Assembly (NCBI GenBank): GCA_002371715.1
Contig: DFGF01000165.1
Coordinates: 29,590 to 50,269, forward strand
DNA from: Prevotella sp. UBA3757
Lineage (GTDB): Bacteria > Bacteroidota > Bacteroidia > Bacteroidales > Bacteroidaceae
Reading direction: 5' to 3'
Length of the DNA stretch: 20,680 nucleotides
This document shows, piece by piece, positions 1-8,618 of this stretch. Numbering within the stretch: position 1 is the stretch's first letter; each line of letters begins with the position of its first letter. The notes beneath the pieces were generated by a model. That model had not been told where the DNA came from. It searched no databases and saw nothing but the letters and a program-made list of their open reading frames with translations. The position numbers and the translations under genes were made by a program.

Positions 1-6
1 ATAGAT

Positions 7-2340
7 ATGATTGAACTGAAAGACTATCAGAAATCGGCCGTCAGGCAACTGAAGGAGCGCATCGTGGATATGCTCAGTTGGGACGGGATGCGACAGAAGC
101 TGGTGCTGAAGGCCCCGACGGGCAGCGGCAAGACGGTGATGACCTCTGCCCTGCTCGACGAGCTGAAGCGCGACCTGGAGATGAAGTTCATGGACTGCGC
201 CTACATCTGGATAGCACCCAACAAACTGCACATACAGAGCTACATGTCGTTCAGGAACTTCTTCAGCGAGACGCGTTCACTGCGCCCCGTGATGTTCGAT
301 GAGGCTGACCCTGCCGAGGGCTTACGGCCAGGCCAGGTGCTCTTCCTGAACTGGGAGAGCATCAACAAGGAGAATGCCGTGCTGATACGCGACAACGAGC
401 AGAACCGCAACCTCTACCAGTTGACGCGACGCACCCAGCAGAAGGGCCTGCCCATCATCGCGGTGATAGACGAGGAGCACATGTTTGGCGGCAAGAATGC
501 CAAGAAGAGCGAACTGGTGCTACAGAACATCATGCCCAAGATAGAACTGCGCGTCTCGGCCACTCCCATCACAGGTGGCTGTCCGCTGATAGAGGTGCCT
601 CGCCATCAGGTGATAGCCGAGGAGATGATCAAGAAAGGCATCGAGCTGAATCCTCAGTTGAAAGGCTCGAATGAACTGAAGATGGACGACCAGTTGCTGG
701 AACAGGCCCTGGAGCGCCGCAACAACCTGGCCATGGCCTACAGACAGTATGACATTAACCCGCTGCTGCTGATACAGTTGCCCAATGACTCGAAGGACAC
801 CCTCGACACAGAGGAGAAGACGCTGGTGAAGGAGATTGAGCAATATCTGGACGTGAACAAGGACATCAACGTGAGCAACGGCAAACTGGCCGTCTGGCTG
901 AGCGACCGCCATGAGAACCTGCACGACATCGAGAAGAAGGACAACATGGTGGAGGTGCTGCTCTTCAAGCAGGCCATCGCGCTGGGCTGGGACTGCCCCA
1001 GAGCCTCCGTGCTGCTGATTTACAGAGACATCAAGAGCATGACCTTCACGGCGCAGACCGTGGGGCGCATTCTCCGCATGCCCCAACAACAGCACTATCA
1101 GAACGAGGCGCTGAACTACGGCTATGTATATACGAACCTCAGCGCCGACAGAGTGGAGATAGTGAAAGACGACATGAACTACATCTCCACGCTCTACGCC
1201 AAGAAGCGTGAGGATGCACGACGTATAGAACTGAACGCCGTCTATCAGGACCGACGCAAGACACCACATGTGCTGATGTCGCCATTCAAGGAGTTCTTCA
1301 AGCAGGTTGTGGCTCAGGAGTGGGACTTGCCACAGATGGAGTTTTGGGGAGCCGACATGGGCTGGGATGACCTTGGGAAGGATGACCCGTCGGAAGAAGA
1401 GGCAGACTACACCTTCTCGGAAAACAAACGGAAGGCCAACAAGCACGGCATCCGCACAGACGTCAATAAAATCATGGTGAAGATTCCCAAGGACTTGCTG
1501 ATAACAGGTGAGGTCGGACTTACAGACGTAGAAGATATTGCCCGCTTTGCCCGCACTCAGGATGAGCTGCTGGTATCGTTCTACCAGTTCTGCCGCAAGA
1601 ATGTGGGCGACTACGAGCCAGGACAGAGTTCGGAGATGATACGCTCGGCCATCTACGAGTTCTTCGAAGACTATCTGGGTATGCCTCAGAACGATGCCAT
1701 CAAGGTGGTGCTCTACCATCTGAACAAGCCGAAGTTCGCCGCCTATCTGGCCAAGGCAGAGGCGAGGTATGCCGAAGAATACGAGAAGCGAGAACAAGAG
1801 CGTAACCCAGAGGTGTACGTCCCGTTCAAATGGGAACTGCCCGACACGAGGATGTATAACTCGGAGGTGAGCCACCATTGCGCGGACATCTATCATCATG
1901 CCCTGCTGCCCTTCTTTGAGGAGAACAGGGTATCTGAACCAGAGTATAAGTTCAGCCGTATGCTGGACAAGAACAACGAGGTCATCGACTGGTGGTATAA
2001 GAATGCGGACAGTGGCCACATGCACTTCGCTGTGGCTTATACCGATAAGGACGGCGTGCCCCGTTGCTTCTATGTGGACTACATCATCCGTCTGAAGAAT
2101 GGCACCGTCTGCCTGTTTGACACCAAGTCGAAGGATAGTGACCCCAATGCGCCCAACAAGCACAACGCCCTGCTGAGGTATATCAAAAGCGAGAATGAGA
2201 AGAACCACAAACGACTGATGGGCGGCGTCATCATCGAGCAAAACGACAACTGGTATTACAGTCCGCTCAACATCGAGAACACCACGGACCTGACAGGATG
2301 GGATGCGCTGGACCTGGCCAGTATCAATGTAGAACCATAA
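7..2340 (+). CDS. Type III Res-like DEAD/DEAH helicase with C-terminal PD-(D/E)xK nuclease
   Basis: This is probably the ATP-dependent DNA translocase and nuclease of a defence system. Superfamily 2 motifs are all visible: Walker A GSGKT at residues 39-43, the DEEH box at 155-158, SAT at 184-186, and motif VI QTVGRILR at 350-357 with both arginines. The C-terminus carries a PD-(D/E)xK-type nuclease signature: D691 in VDY, then D705-T-K707 in FDTKSK. This is the arrangement seen in type III restriction Res subunits. All catalytic positions look intact. The start lies 6 nt from the window edge, so any upstream partner, such as a DNA-modifying enzyme, cannot be seen. The gene is followed 12 nt later by a small protein and then by DndD-like and HerA-like genes, which points to an operon. 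The 5' half is clearly GC-richer than the genes downstream. The helicase-nuclease call is firm; the exact system is inferred. Confidence 0.88.
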   Translation: MIELKDYQKSAVRQLKERIVDMLSWDGMRQKLVLKAPTGSGKTVMTSALLDELKRDLEMKFMDCAYIWIAPNKLHIQSYMSFRNFFSETRSLRPVMFDEADPAEGLRPGQVLFLNWESINKENAVLIRDNEQNRNLYQLTRRTQQKGLPIIAVIDEEHMFGGKNAKKSELVLQNIMPKIELRVSATPITGGCPLIEVPRHQVIAEEMIKKGIELNPQLKGSNELKMDDQLLEQALERRNNLAMAYRQYDINPLLLIQLPNDSKDTLDTEEKTLVKEIEQYLDVNKDINVSNGKLAVWLSDRHENLHDIEKKDNMVEVLLFKQAIALGWDCPRASVLLIYRDIKSMTFTAQTVGRILRMPQQQHYQNEALNYGYVYTNLSADRVEIVKDDMNYISTLYAKKREDARRIELNAVYQDRRKTPHVLMSPFKEFFKQVVAQEWDLPQMEFWGADMGWDDLGKDDPSEEEADYTFSENKRKANKHGIRTDVNKIMVKIPKDLLITGEVGLTDVEDIARFARTQDELLVSFYQFCRKNVGDYEPGQSSEMIRSAIYEFFEDYLGMPQNDAIKVVLYHLNKPKFAAYLAKAEARYAEEYEKREQERNPEVYVPFKWELPDTRMYNSEVSHHCADIYHHALLPFFEENRVSEPEYKFSRMLDKNNEVIDWWYKNADSGHMHFAVAYTDKDGVPRCFYVDYIIRLKNGTVCLFDTKSKDSDPNAPNKHNALLRYIKSENEKNHKRLMGGVIIEQNDNWYYSPLNIENTTDLTGWDALDLASINVEP

Positions 2341-2352
2341 GATCATGAAGAT

Positions 2353-2568
2353 ATGAAGAAGGGACTCGACAGGGCTTTTCTGGAGTATGGCATCAGAAAG
2401 CCGGATTTGGAAGTGATAACAGCACTCTGCGAAAAGCATGAGTTGAATGCCGACTGGGTGAAAGACAGTCTGCTCAGTCAGTACCATAAGGAGAAAGTGG
2501 ATAGGATTGAGATGGACGACGCTACAACTGAGAGCGTCATCAACAAGGCATTACAAACTGTAAGATAG
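2353..2568 (+). CDS. Small DNA-modification-system associated protein (71 aa)
   Basis: This is a 71-residue, charged, probably all-helical protein with no signal peptide or membrane segment. Its pattern (a YGIRKPDLEVI stretch, an ELNADWVKD stretch, then a KVDRIE segment before a final helix) matches my recollection of short proteins annotated as 'DNA modification system-associated small protein', found next to DndD and HerA-type genes. That family assignment is from memory and unverified. The start at 2353 is the only sensible one, because an upstream ATG at 2346 meets a stop after three codons. It sits 12 nt after the helicase and 12 nt before the DndD-like gene, so it is almost certainly co-transcribed. 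It may be an adaptor or an assembly subunit, but no catalytic motif is visible. Confidence 0.75.
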   Translation: MKKGLDRAFLEYGIRKPDLEVITALCEKHELNADWVKDSLLSQYHKEKVDRIEMDDATTESVINKALQTVR

Positions 2569-2580
2569 GAGAGGCAAGAT

Positions 2581-4581
2581 ATGCAGATACAAAAAATTAA
2601 AGCGACCAACTTCAAGACCTATCTGAGTCTGGATCTGGACTTGCAGGTTGAAGATGAGTGCCCCATTATATTAATAGGTGGACTGAACGGCGGAGGTAAG
2701 ACTACACTTTTCGAGGCTATCTATGGTGCCCTTTATGGACTGAACATCAAGAACAAAAGGCATTTTGAGGAACTGCTGAACAATGGTGCCTTTGGCAAGA
2801 CAGAACCAAAGATAGAGCTAGAACTGGTGTTTACCGGTCAGGTGCTGCATCAGACGCAGAAGTATATCCTCCGGAGGACCTATATACTGAACAAAGCCGA
2901 GAAGCCCGTCGAGTCTGTCTATCTGAACATGAATGGCAGCGTGTTTACATACGGAACAGCCACTCCTGCAGCACAGAGAGCTGTCAGCGAGCAACAGGTC
3001 AACAAGATTATCAAGGCTAACCTGCCTCAGGAACTGAGCCAGTATTTCCTGTTTGATGCCATGCAGTCGAGCGAACTGCTGAAGGACAATGTGTTTGCAC
3101 AGATTATCCGCGATAACTTTCAGAACGTGTTGGGCTTCAATAAGTACCTGCAGCTGAAAAAGTCGGCCGAGAAGCTGCTGCAGGAGCGCTCGAAGCAAAG
3201 GCTGAAAGCTCAAAAAGAGATAGAGGAATATAACCAACTCTGCGACAGCAAGAAAAAGCTTGAGGAAGAACTAAAGCAGAATGAGGCCAGCCAGGATGTG
3301 CTTTACAAATATCTCACCTCGATGAAGGCCACATACGACAAAGCCAAGCAGGGGGCAGAAGATCAAGAACATATACGGCTACAAGTGCAACAGCTGGAGA
3401 GCACGATTAAGGATACAGAAAAGAAAGCCTCAGACTATGTAGAAAACATCAAAGACTTTATCAACACTATAGAACTGAATGTATTCCTGCCCAGACTTTC
3501 AGCGAGCATGTCGCCAGAGATTGAAACCATTATGAGGTCGAAGGATGAGGTGAAAAAGGCTTTAGAGCAACGATACTCTGCTGAGGAGATCGAAGACATT
3601 ACCCGTAAGGTGATTGCCTATCTGAAGGATTTTGCGTTGATTGCCTCAGACGTGAATCCACAGAATGTAGCAAACCACATCATGGCGACGCAGCAGGATA
3701 TTGTTGCAGAAGACAAATACGCTTTCCTTGACGACATAGACCTTGAGGCTCTGAAGACGCTGAAGAAACTGAATGCGGTCAATGGTTTTATCCAACTGGA
3801 CAGCCAGCGAAGGAGTATTGACGATGCCATCACGGAACTGCCGAATCTCAGAATACAACGCGACAGTCTGAAAAGTACATTGACGCAAGGAAGCGGAAAT
3901 ATCATCAAGGAATACGAGGACAAGAAGCATGAACTGGAACATCTGAAGAAAGATGTGGAAAGGATTGATGGAGAAATCAAGAAACTGGACAGAGACATTC
4001 ACGGCTATGACGTTCAGATTCAGCAGGAGCCTGACGTAAAATACGACACGCTGGTGAAGCTGGTTCCTTTCTTTGACGATGTGGCCAATACACTTCTTGC
4101 AAATAAGAAAACGCTGATAGAGGAGCAGATAAGAGAACAACTGGACAAGATGCTGCTGTCGTACAAAGGGCATGTAGGAAGAGTCGAACTTTCTGACAAA
4201 CTGGACAATTTTTCTATCCGCATCTTCCATACTGCAGGAAACGAGATTTCCCTCAACCAGCTCAACGCCGCATCGAAGCAGATTTTCATTCAGGTCCTGC
4301 TGAAGGTTCTGAGGAATCTTGGCGACTACAATCCTCCAGTGATGATAGACACCGTGATGGGAGTTATTGACGAGGAAGGGCGTGACGTACTGATGGAAGA
4401 GTACTTCCCAGAACTGGCAGAGCAAACCATCCTGCTCTGTACGACATCAGAGATACGCAAGGACAGCGACTACAAGAAACTGGAGCCTTTTATCTCGAAG
4501 ACATATACCCTCATCAGAAACGTTGAGCAGCAGAACACCACTGTGGCAGAAGGCTATTTCGGAATTCCACTTTATAAATAA
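2581..4581 (+). CDS. DndD-like SMC/ABC ATPase
   Basis: This is a 666-residue ATPase of the Rad50/SMC/DndD type. It has a head half at the N-terminus with Walker A GLNGGGKT (residues 34-41), a long coiled-coil region (about 180-300 and again about 430-500), and a C-terminal head half with the Walker B segment VMIDTVMG (D590 in 587-594) followed by a D-loop region at 596-601. Threonine after the Walker B aspartate, instead of glutamate, is the DndD pattern. The ABC signature is unusual: LNAASKQ at 561-567, where DndD proteins normally have an LSAGEKQ-like sequence. No CxxC zinc hook is seen between the coils. In phosphorothioation systems DndD acts with DndC and DndE in DNA sulphur modification. 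A GAGAGG purine stretch lies 12 to 7 nt before the start, and the next gene follows after 11 nt. I did not assign the symbol dndD because DndC is not in view. Confidence 0.8.
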   Translation: MQIQKIKATNFKTYLSLDLDLQVEDECPIILIGGLNGGGKTTLFEAIYGALYGLNIKNKRHFEELLNNGAFGKTEPKIELELVFTGQVLHQTQKYILRRTYILNKAEKPVESVYLNMNGSVFTYGTATPAAQRAVSEQQVNKIIKANLPQELSQYFLFDAMQSSELLKDNVFAQIIRDNFQNVLGFNKYLQLKKSAEKLLQERSKQRLKAQKEIEEYNQLCDSKKKLEEELKQNEASQDVLYKYLTSMKATYDKAKQGAEDQEHIRLQVQQLESTIKDTEKKASDYVENIKDFINTIELNVFLPRLSASMSPEIETIMRSKDEVKKALEQRYSAEEIEDITRKVIAYLKDFALIASDVNPQNVANHIMATQQDIVAEDKYAFLDDIDLEALKTLKKLNAVNGFIQLDSQRRSIDDAITELPNLRIQRDSLKSTLTQGSGNIIKEYEDKKHELEHLKKDVERIDGEIKKLDRDIHGYDVQIQQEPDVKYDTLVKLVPFFDDVANTLLANKKTLIEEQIREQLDKMLLSYKGHVGRVELSDKLDNFSIRIFHTAGNEISLNQLNAASKQIFIQVLLKVLRNLGDYNPPVMIDTVMGVIDEEGRDVLMEEYFPELAEQTILLCTTSEIRKDSDYKKLEPFISKTYTLIRNVEQQNTTVAEGYFGIPLYK

Positions 4582-4592
4582 AGGTAAGAACT

Positions 4593-6176
4593 ATGGAGAT
4601 TTCATTTGACAATCTGAGACAAGCAGAAGGCATCATAGACAATTTGAACGAGATCAAGGAGAAACTCGAGCAAAGAATCAACCTGCAGCATCAGGCTGCT
4701 GACGAGAAGAAAGTGTCGCTGACAGGTAACAAGATTATGCGTATCTGCCTGATAGTGGGACTATACCAGACAGCCCAGCGCGACCTGAACTGTCTGACAG
4801 AAATACAACTCTCAAAATCAAGCATCCGTATTCCTTCCAGTTTCTTTACCTATCTGGAACTGAAGGACCTGTTTGGCGCATTGCTCAAAATGCGCTATAA
4901 GGACTTTGAGATAGACTGGCAGGACAGCCCGACGGTATCGAGAATCATAGCTGCAGAAATGTATCGCGGCAGGGACTACCTACTGCAAGGAGATAACCTG
5001 GACACATTTATGATGGCCCAGACGACAAACGGAAGAGGCCGGACAGGAGGTATTCCAAAACTTGAACTTATCATAGGCCAATATGATGAGGACATGGAAG
5101 CCACGCTGGACATCAATAGTCGCGAAATCTCTAACACGCAGATTCTGGTAGCAGGTACCACTGGATCGGGTAAGACAAACCTGCTGGCTGTACTCATCAA
5201 CCAGCTCAGATTATTATCTATCGAATCGCCCTATCCTGTAAACTTTCTACTCTTCGATTATAAAGGGGAATTCTCTGACCCAGCCAACAACCACTGGCTG
5301 AGATTGTTTGAAGTGAACAGAAGCTGTATCCTTGACCCCATCCTGTTTCCCCTACCCTTTACGCCATTTAAAGATTTCAGGGATCGCTCGATACAAGAAA
5401 TCAATTTGTATTCAACGGAAATGGCTAATGCCCTATGTGCTCTTGACAGGGCAACTATCAGTGCGAACATGAGCAACAGACTGAGCGAAGCCATCAGTGA
5501 TGCGTACAAAAGTACAAAAGGTGCTCCTATATCATTCCATCTGATGCTTGAAAAGTATCAAGACATCATGCCAAATCCCGATAAGGACGACAGCGTGACA
5601 TCTGTTCTGAAGCAACTCGACAGAGCGCACCTCTTTGCAGAAGAAGACAGAGTGGATTTAGTAAAAGACACGTTTATCGTCAAAATGGACTCGTACCCTA
5701 AAGACGGGCCTGTAGCCAAAGCAATTGTCTATTTTGTTATTTCCAAACTTAACAACATATACGAAAAGCTCGATAAACAGGCCGTCAGCGAAGACTATGT
5801 AGAGATTCGACACTTCACCATTATAGACGAAGCTCACTATATGTTAAGTTTCGACAATCGCCCTCTTAGGAATCTGATTGCCGTAGGACGAAATAAGGGA
5901 CTGAGCATCATTTTGGCAACACAGAACATGGATGACTTCAAGAGCAAGTCTTTCGATTTCTATGCTAATGCCCAGTATCCCCTGATTATGAAACAGCAAA
6001 GCATCTCTGATGGAGTATTGAAGGACATCTTTGGCGTATCAGGAAAGGAGTTCCATGACCTGAAAGCGGCCATTTCTGGACTACAGAAAGGAGAACTTGT
6101 CATCAGAGACAACACGGCAGACATTCTTGGCATCGGCAAGAAATGGAAGAAGATCAAGGTTTCGCATTTAATCTAA
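4593..6176 (+). CDS. HerA/FtsK-type ATPase with possible N-terminal DndE-like domain
   Basis: Residues about 170-527 form a HerA-type hexameric translocase ATPase. Walker A GTTGSGKT is at 188-195, a FDYKGEF motif follows the next strand, and Walker B IIDEAH is at 410-415 with an AVGRNKG arginine-bearing segment and an ATQ sensor after it. The first ~130 residues are a different, helical domain. It starts with a predicted coiled coil (about 8-40), then KIMRICLIVGL, then a stretch ending in YLELKDLFGALLK. This layout resembles DndE (about 110-130 residues, a nicked-DNA-binding protein of the phosphorothioation pathway), so the gene may be a DndE-HerA fusion; I hold that part at about 0.5. Spacing of 11 nt after the DndD-like gene suggests one transcript. 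The coding sequence is AT-richer than the housekeeping genes to the right. No terminator was seen directly after it. Confidence 0.82.
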   Translation: MEISFDNLRQAEGIIDNLNEIKEKLEQRINLQHQAADEKKVSLTGNKIMRICLIVGLYQTAQRDLNCLTEIQLSKSSIRIPSSFFTYLELKDLFGALLKMRYKDFEIDWQDSPTVSRIIAAEMYRGRDYLLQGDNLDTFMMAQTTNGRGRTGGIPKLELIIGQYDEDMEATLDINSREISNTQILVAGTTGSGKTNLLAVLINQLRLLSIESPYPVNFLLFDYKGEFSDPANNHWLRLFEVNRSCILDPILFPLPFTPFKDFRDRSIQEINLYSTEMANALCALDRATISANMSNRLSEAISDAYKSTKGAPISFHLMLEKYQDIMPNPDKDDSVTSVLKQLDRAHLFAEEDRVDLVKDTFIVKMDSYPKDGPVAKAIVYFVISKLNNIYEKLDKQAVSEDYVEIRHFTIIDEAHYMLSFDNRPLRNLIAVGRNKGLSIILATQNMDDFKSKSFDFYANAQYPLIMKQQSISDGVLKDIFGVSGKEFHDLKAAISGLQKGELVIRDNTADILGIGKKWKKIKVSHLI

Positions 6177-6250
6177 GAATCGACACAACAATCCACTCCA
6201 TGCAGAAGGGTCTGAACATCGTGAACGGTCAAAAGGTCTATGTAAAGTGA
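6176..6250 (+). pseudogene. Remnant of a type IX secretion C-terminal sorting tail
   Basis: Immediately after the stop codon of the HerA-type gene there is a short frame whose last 16 residues, MQKGLNIVNGQKVYVK (6200-6247, stop 6248-6250), read like the end of a Bacteroidota type IX secretion cargo protein: a K-G-x-x-I-V-N-G-K/Q-K-V-x-V-K pattern at the extreme C-terminus. The rest of such a gene is not present. Upstream the frame runs into the end of the HerA-type gene without recognisable content. The likely reading is that the defence operon replaced or deleted most of a secreted-protein gene, leaving its 3' end. The alternative is chance similarity, because only 16 residues support it. 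Confidence 0.45.
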
Positions 6251-6275
6251 ACAGGGACAAAAGCTGTCTTTCCTC

Positions 6276-7201
6276 TTATCCGATCATCCAATCTTCTGGC
6301 ACGCGGGTGTCGGCGTTGAATATCACGCCGACCTTCACTACCTTCCTGTCTTCTGACTGGTATGGCAGAGCGTAGCTTTTCGTGTCAATCTGTTCAAGAG
6401 CCTGGCGGGCAGTACCGCTGACCTTCATCTCGAAGACATACGTCGCATCGGGCATCCAAACTACCATGTCCACCCGACCGCCAGCACACTTAACCTGGGT
6501 CTTTACGTAGACGTTGAGCATCGAGAAAATCAGGAACATCGTGTATTCATAGAATCCTTCGGCAGTAGCTGCCTCAGCCAGCTTCTGCTTGAAGCCCTCA
6601 ACGTACGGGATGCCAGCCATATAAGCCTGCATTTCACGCATGGACTGTTCTACATCGCCTTTCTTCAGGGCGCGCCAGAACTTCAACGCGAATCCTACTT
6701 GCACGTCGGCATCGTTCAATCCTGTTGATGCCCGTGATGAAGCAGAACTTCAGGTAACGCTCATTAGCCTTCAGGGGGGATATACAATTCCTGCATCACC
6801 TGACGCTTGTCATCCATCAGCTGGTCGTCATGCAACACTTCCAGCAGCGGGGCATCATATTCATCGATGATGACCGCCACCTGTTTGCCGGTCTTTTCGC
6901 AGGCACGCTGGATGATACCGGTCAGTTTCTGACCGGGAGTCAGTTCTAAAGGATTTGTGCCATAGAGCTTTTCATAATTGGCAAGCAGCACAATCAGGGT
7001 GTGACGCAGCCCATCGGCATCCTTCTGCGCTTTTGCCGTGCTGATGTCCAGCCGGATGACGGGATACTGCTCCCAGTCCTTTTCGAGGTCCATGATCTTC
7101 AAGCCCTCGAAAAGTTCCCGCTCTCCCAGGAAATAAGACTCCAATGTCGATGTCAGCAGCGATTTGCCGAAGCGGCGTGGGCGGCTCAGGTATTGTGTGG
7201 C
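6276..7201 (-). pseudogene. Broken AAA-ATPase-like / PD-(D/E)xK nuclease-domain protein
   Basis: Three lesions are visible. (1) The 5' end is missing: the frame becomes recognisable at about 7198 with TQYLSRPRRFGKSLL, the P-loop-like segment of the AAA-ATPase-like family, directly beside promoter-like DNA, so about 30-40 residues and the start codon are gone. (2) At a run of six G (6774-6779, + strand) the frame shifts; skipping one base restores LYIPLKANERYLKFCFITGI. (3) After FITGI the text jumps to a C-terminal part (NDADVQVGF onward), so the central part of the family, probably 150 residues or more, is deleted. The C-terminal fragment (6276-6719) still holds the PD-(D/E)xK nuclease-like signature GRVDMVVW followed by YVFEMKV, and ends naturally at 6276. 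Such genes occur in many copies in Bacteroidota genomes and their function is unknown. A working protein is not expected. Confidence 0.85.
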
Positions 7202-7208
7202 AAAGATA
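7201..7208 (-). promoter_or_regulatory. -7 box left beside the truncated AAA-like pseudogene
   Basis: On the minus strand this reads TATCTTTG, a perfect match to the Bacteroidota -7 consensus TAnnTTTG. It lies directly at the point where the coding similarity of the pseudogene begins. A deletion therefore seems to have joined a promoter to the interior of the gene. Confidence 0.45.
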
Positions 7209-7272
7209 CGAAAAGTTTTTGATACTTGTCGCTTCCTGAACCGGAAATTTTCGTTTTTCTTATTTTGAAGTG

Positions 7273-7288
7273 ACCCGCCCAGGCGGGT
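7273..7288. repeat. Short GC palindrome ACCCGCC-CA-GGCGGGT
   Basis: This is a perfect inverted repeat of 7 bp with a 2-nt centre, in otherwise AT-rich DNA between the pseudogene and the peptidase T promoter. It could be a weak terminator or a leftover of a mobile element. The loop is too small for a standard intrinsic terminator unless the inner pairs stay open. Confidence 0.4.
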
Positions 7289-7347
7289 TTCACGACTTTC
7301 TGAAGACTATTTTTACAATATTATGCGTCTATTTCATAAAAATTTCG

Positions 7348-7355
7348 TACCTTTG
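7348..7355 (+). promoter_or_regulatory. -7 promoter box for peptidase T
   Basis: TACCTTTG matches the Bacteroidota TAnnTTTG -7 element and ends 27 nt before the peptidase T start codon, which fits a short leader. No convincing TTTG -33 box lies 19-21 nt upstream. Confidence 0.6.
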
Positions 7356-7382
7356 CCCGCGATTAACACTTAAAACAAGAAA

Positions 7383-8609
7383 ATGGATATAGTAGAAAGA
7401 TTTCTGAACTACACCAAGTTCGACACACAGTCGGCCGAAGACAGCCAGACCGTGCCGAGCACCAGTAAACAACTGATATTTGCCGAATACCTGAAAAAGG
7501 AGTTGGAACGCGAAGGGCTGGACGACGTCGAAATGGACGAGAAAGGCTACATCTACGCCACGCTGAAGGCTAACATCAAGGAGCAGGTACCTACCATCGG
7601 CTTCATCTCGCACTACGACACCAGCCCCGACTGCTCGGGTGCCGGCATCAAGCCACAGATTGTCAACAACTACGACGGTTCGGACATCCTGCTGAGCGAG
7701 GGTATCACCATGTCGCCCAAGAAGTTTCCCGAACTGCTGCTGCACACGGGTGAAGACCTCATCGTGACCGACGGAACGACGCTGCTTGGCGCCGACGACA
7801 AGGCCGGCATAGCCGAAATCGTACAGGCCATGGTCTATCTGCAGGCTCACAAGGACATCAAGCACGGCAAGATACGCATAGCCTTCAATCCCGACGAGGA
7901 GATAGGCATGGGGGCCCACCACTTCGACGTCGAGCGGTTCGGTTGCAAGTGGGCCTACACGATGGACGGCGGCGACGTGGGCGAACTGGAGTTCGAGAAC
8001 TTCAATGCCGCGTCGGCCAAGATCAGCATCAAGGGCATCAGCGTACATCCGGGCTATGCCAAGGGCAAGATGGTCAATGCCAACGCACTGGCCGCTGAGT
8101 TTGCCAAGATGCTGCCCGAGGACGAGACACCCGAGACCACCGAGGGCTACCAGGGCTTCTACCACCTGCTGGGCATCACGTCGAACATCGAGCAGGCCAA
8201 GCTCTCGTACATCATCCGCGACCACGACCGCGACCGTTTCGACGACCGCAAGCGTTTCATCCAGCGCTGCGCCGAGCAGATGAACGAGAAGTACGGCGAG
8301 GGCACCGTGACAGCCGAGGTGAACGACCAGTACTACAACATGAAGGAAAAGATAGAGCCCGACGCCATGCACGTCATCGACGTGGTGCTGAAGGCCATGC
8401 AGGAGGTGGGCGTCAGCCCGAAGGTGCGCCCCATCCGTGGCGGCACGGACGGTGCCCAGCTCTCATTCAAGGGACTGCCCTGCCCCAACATCTTTGCCGG
8501 CGGCATCAATTTCCACGGCCCCTACGAGTTCGTGCCCGTCCAGTCGATGGAGAAGGCCATGCAGGTCATCGTCAAAATCTGTCAACTCGTGGGAGGCTTC
8601 AACGACTGA
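7383..8609 (+). CDS. pepT: Peptidase T (aminotripeptidase, M20B family)
   Basis: This is a cytoplasmic zinc aminopeptidase that removes the N-terminal residue from tripeptides. Length (408 aa) and sequence fit peptidase T end to end. The di-zinc and catalytic residues are all present: H77 and D79 in SHYDT, D138 in GADDKAG, the general base E172 and ligand E173 in NPDEEIG, D195 in TMDGGD, and H378 in NFHGPYEF. These match the H78/D80/D140/E173/E174/D196/H379 set known from the enterobacterial enzyme, offset by one or two. The start at 7383 follows an AT-rich leader and a clear -7 box. The antiporter gene follows 75 nt later on the same strand, so the two may be co-transcribed, although no functional link is evident. 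The gene is GC-rich, unlike the defence genes to the left. Confidence 0.97.
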   Translation: MDIVERFLNYTKFDTQSAEDSQTVPSTSKQLIFAEYLKKELEREGLDDVEMDEKGYIYATLKANIKEQVPTIGFISHYDTSPDCSGAGIKPQIVNNYDGSDILLSEGITMSPKKFPELLLHTGEDLIVTDGTTLLGADDKAGIAEIVQAMVYLQAHKDIKHGKIRIAFNPDEEIGMGAHHFDVERFGCKWAYTMDGGDVGELEFENFNAASAKISIKGISVHPGYAKGKMVNANALAAEFAKMLPEDETPETTEGYQGFYHLLGITSNIEQAKLSYIIRDHDRDRFDDRKRFIQRCAEQMNEKYGEGTVTAEVNDQYYNMKEKIEPDAMHVIDVVLKAMQEVGVSPKVRPIRGGTDGAQLSFKGLPCPNIFAGGINFHGPYEFVPVQSMEKAMQVIVKICQLVGGFND

Positions 8610-8618
8610 AGCCTCCAA

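Noticed and set aside
520..2487. A 655-codon open frame on the minus strand, antisense to the helicase gene
   Set aside because: It lacks any recognisable domain and has the Val/Leu/His-rich composition of a frame opposite a GC-rich gene; the + strand helicase motifs are unambiguous.
3181..4020. A Rad50-type zinc hook in the DndD-like protein
   Set aside because: No CxxC motif is found between the coiled coils; the only cysteine nearby (in LCDSKKK) stands alone.
7329..8372. A 347-codon minus-strand frame opposite pepT
   Set aside because: pepT has all its catalytic residues on the + strand; this frame has no start-region signals or family similarity.
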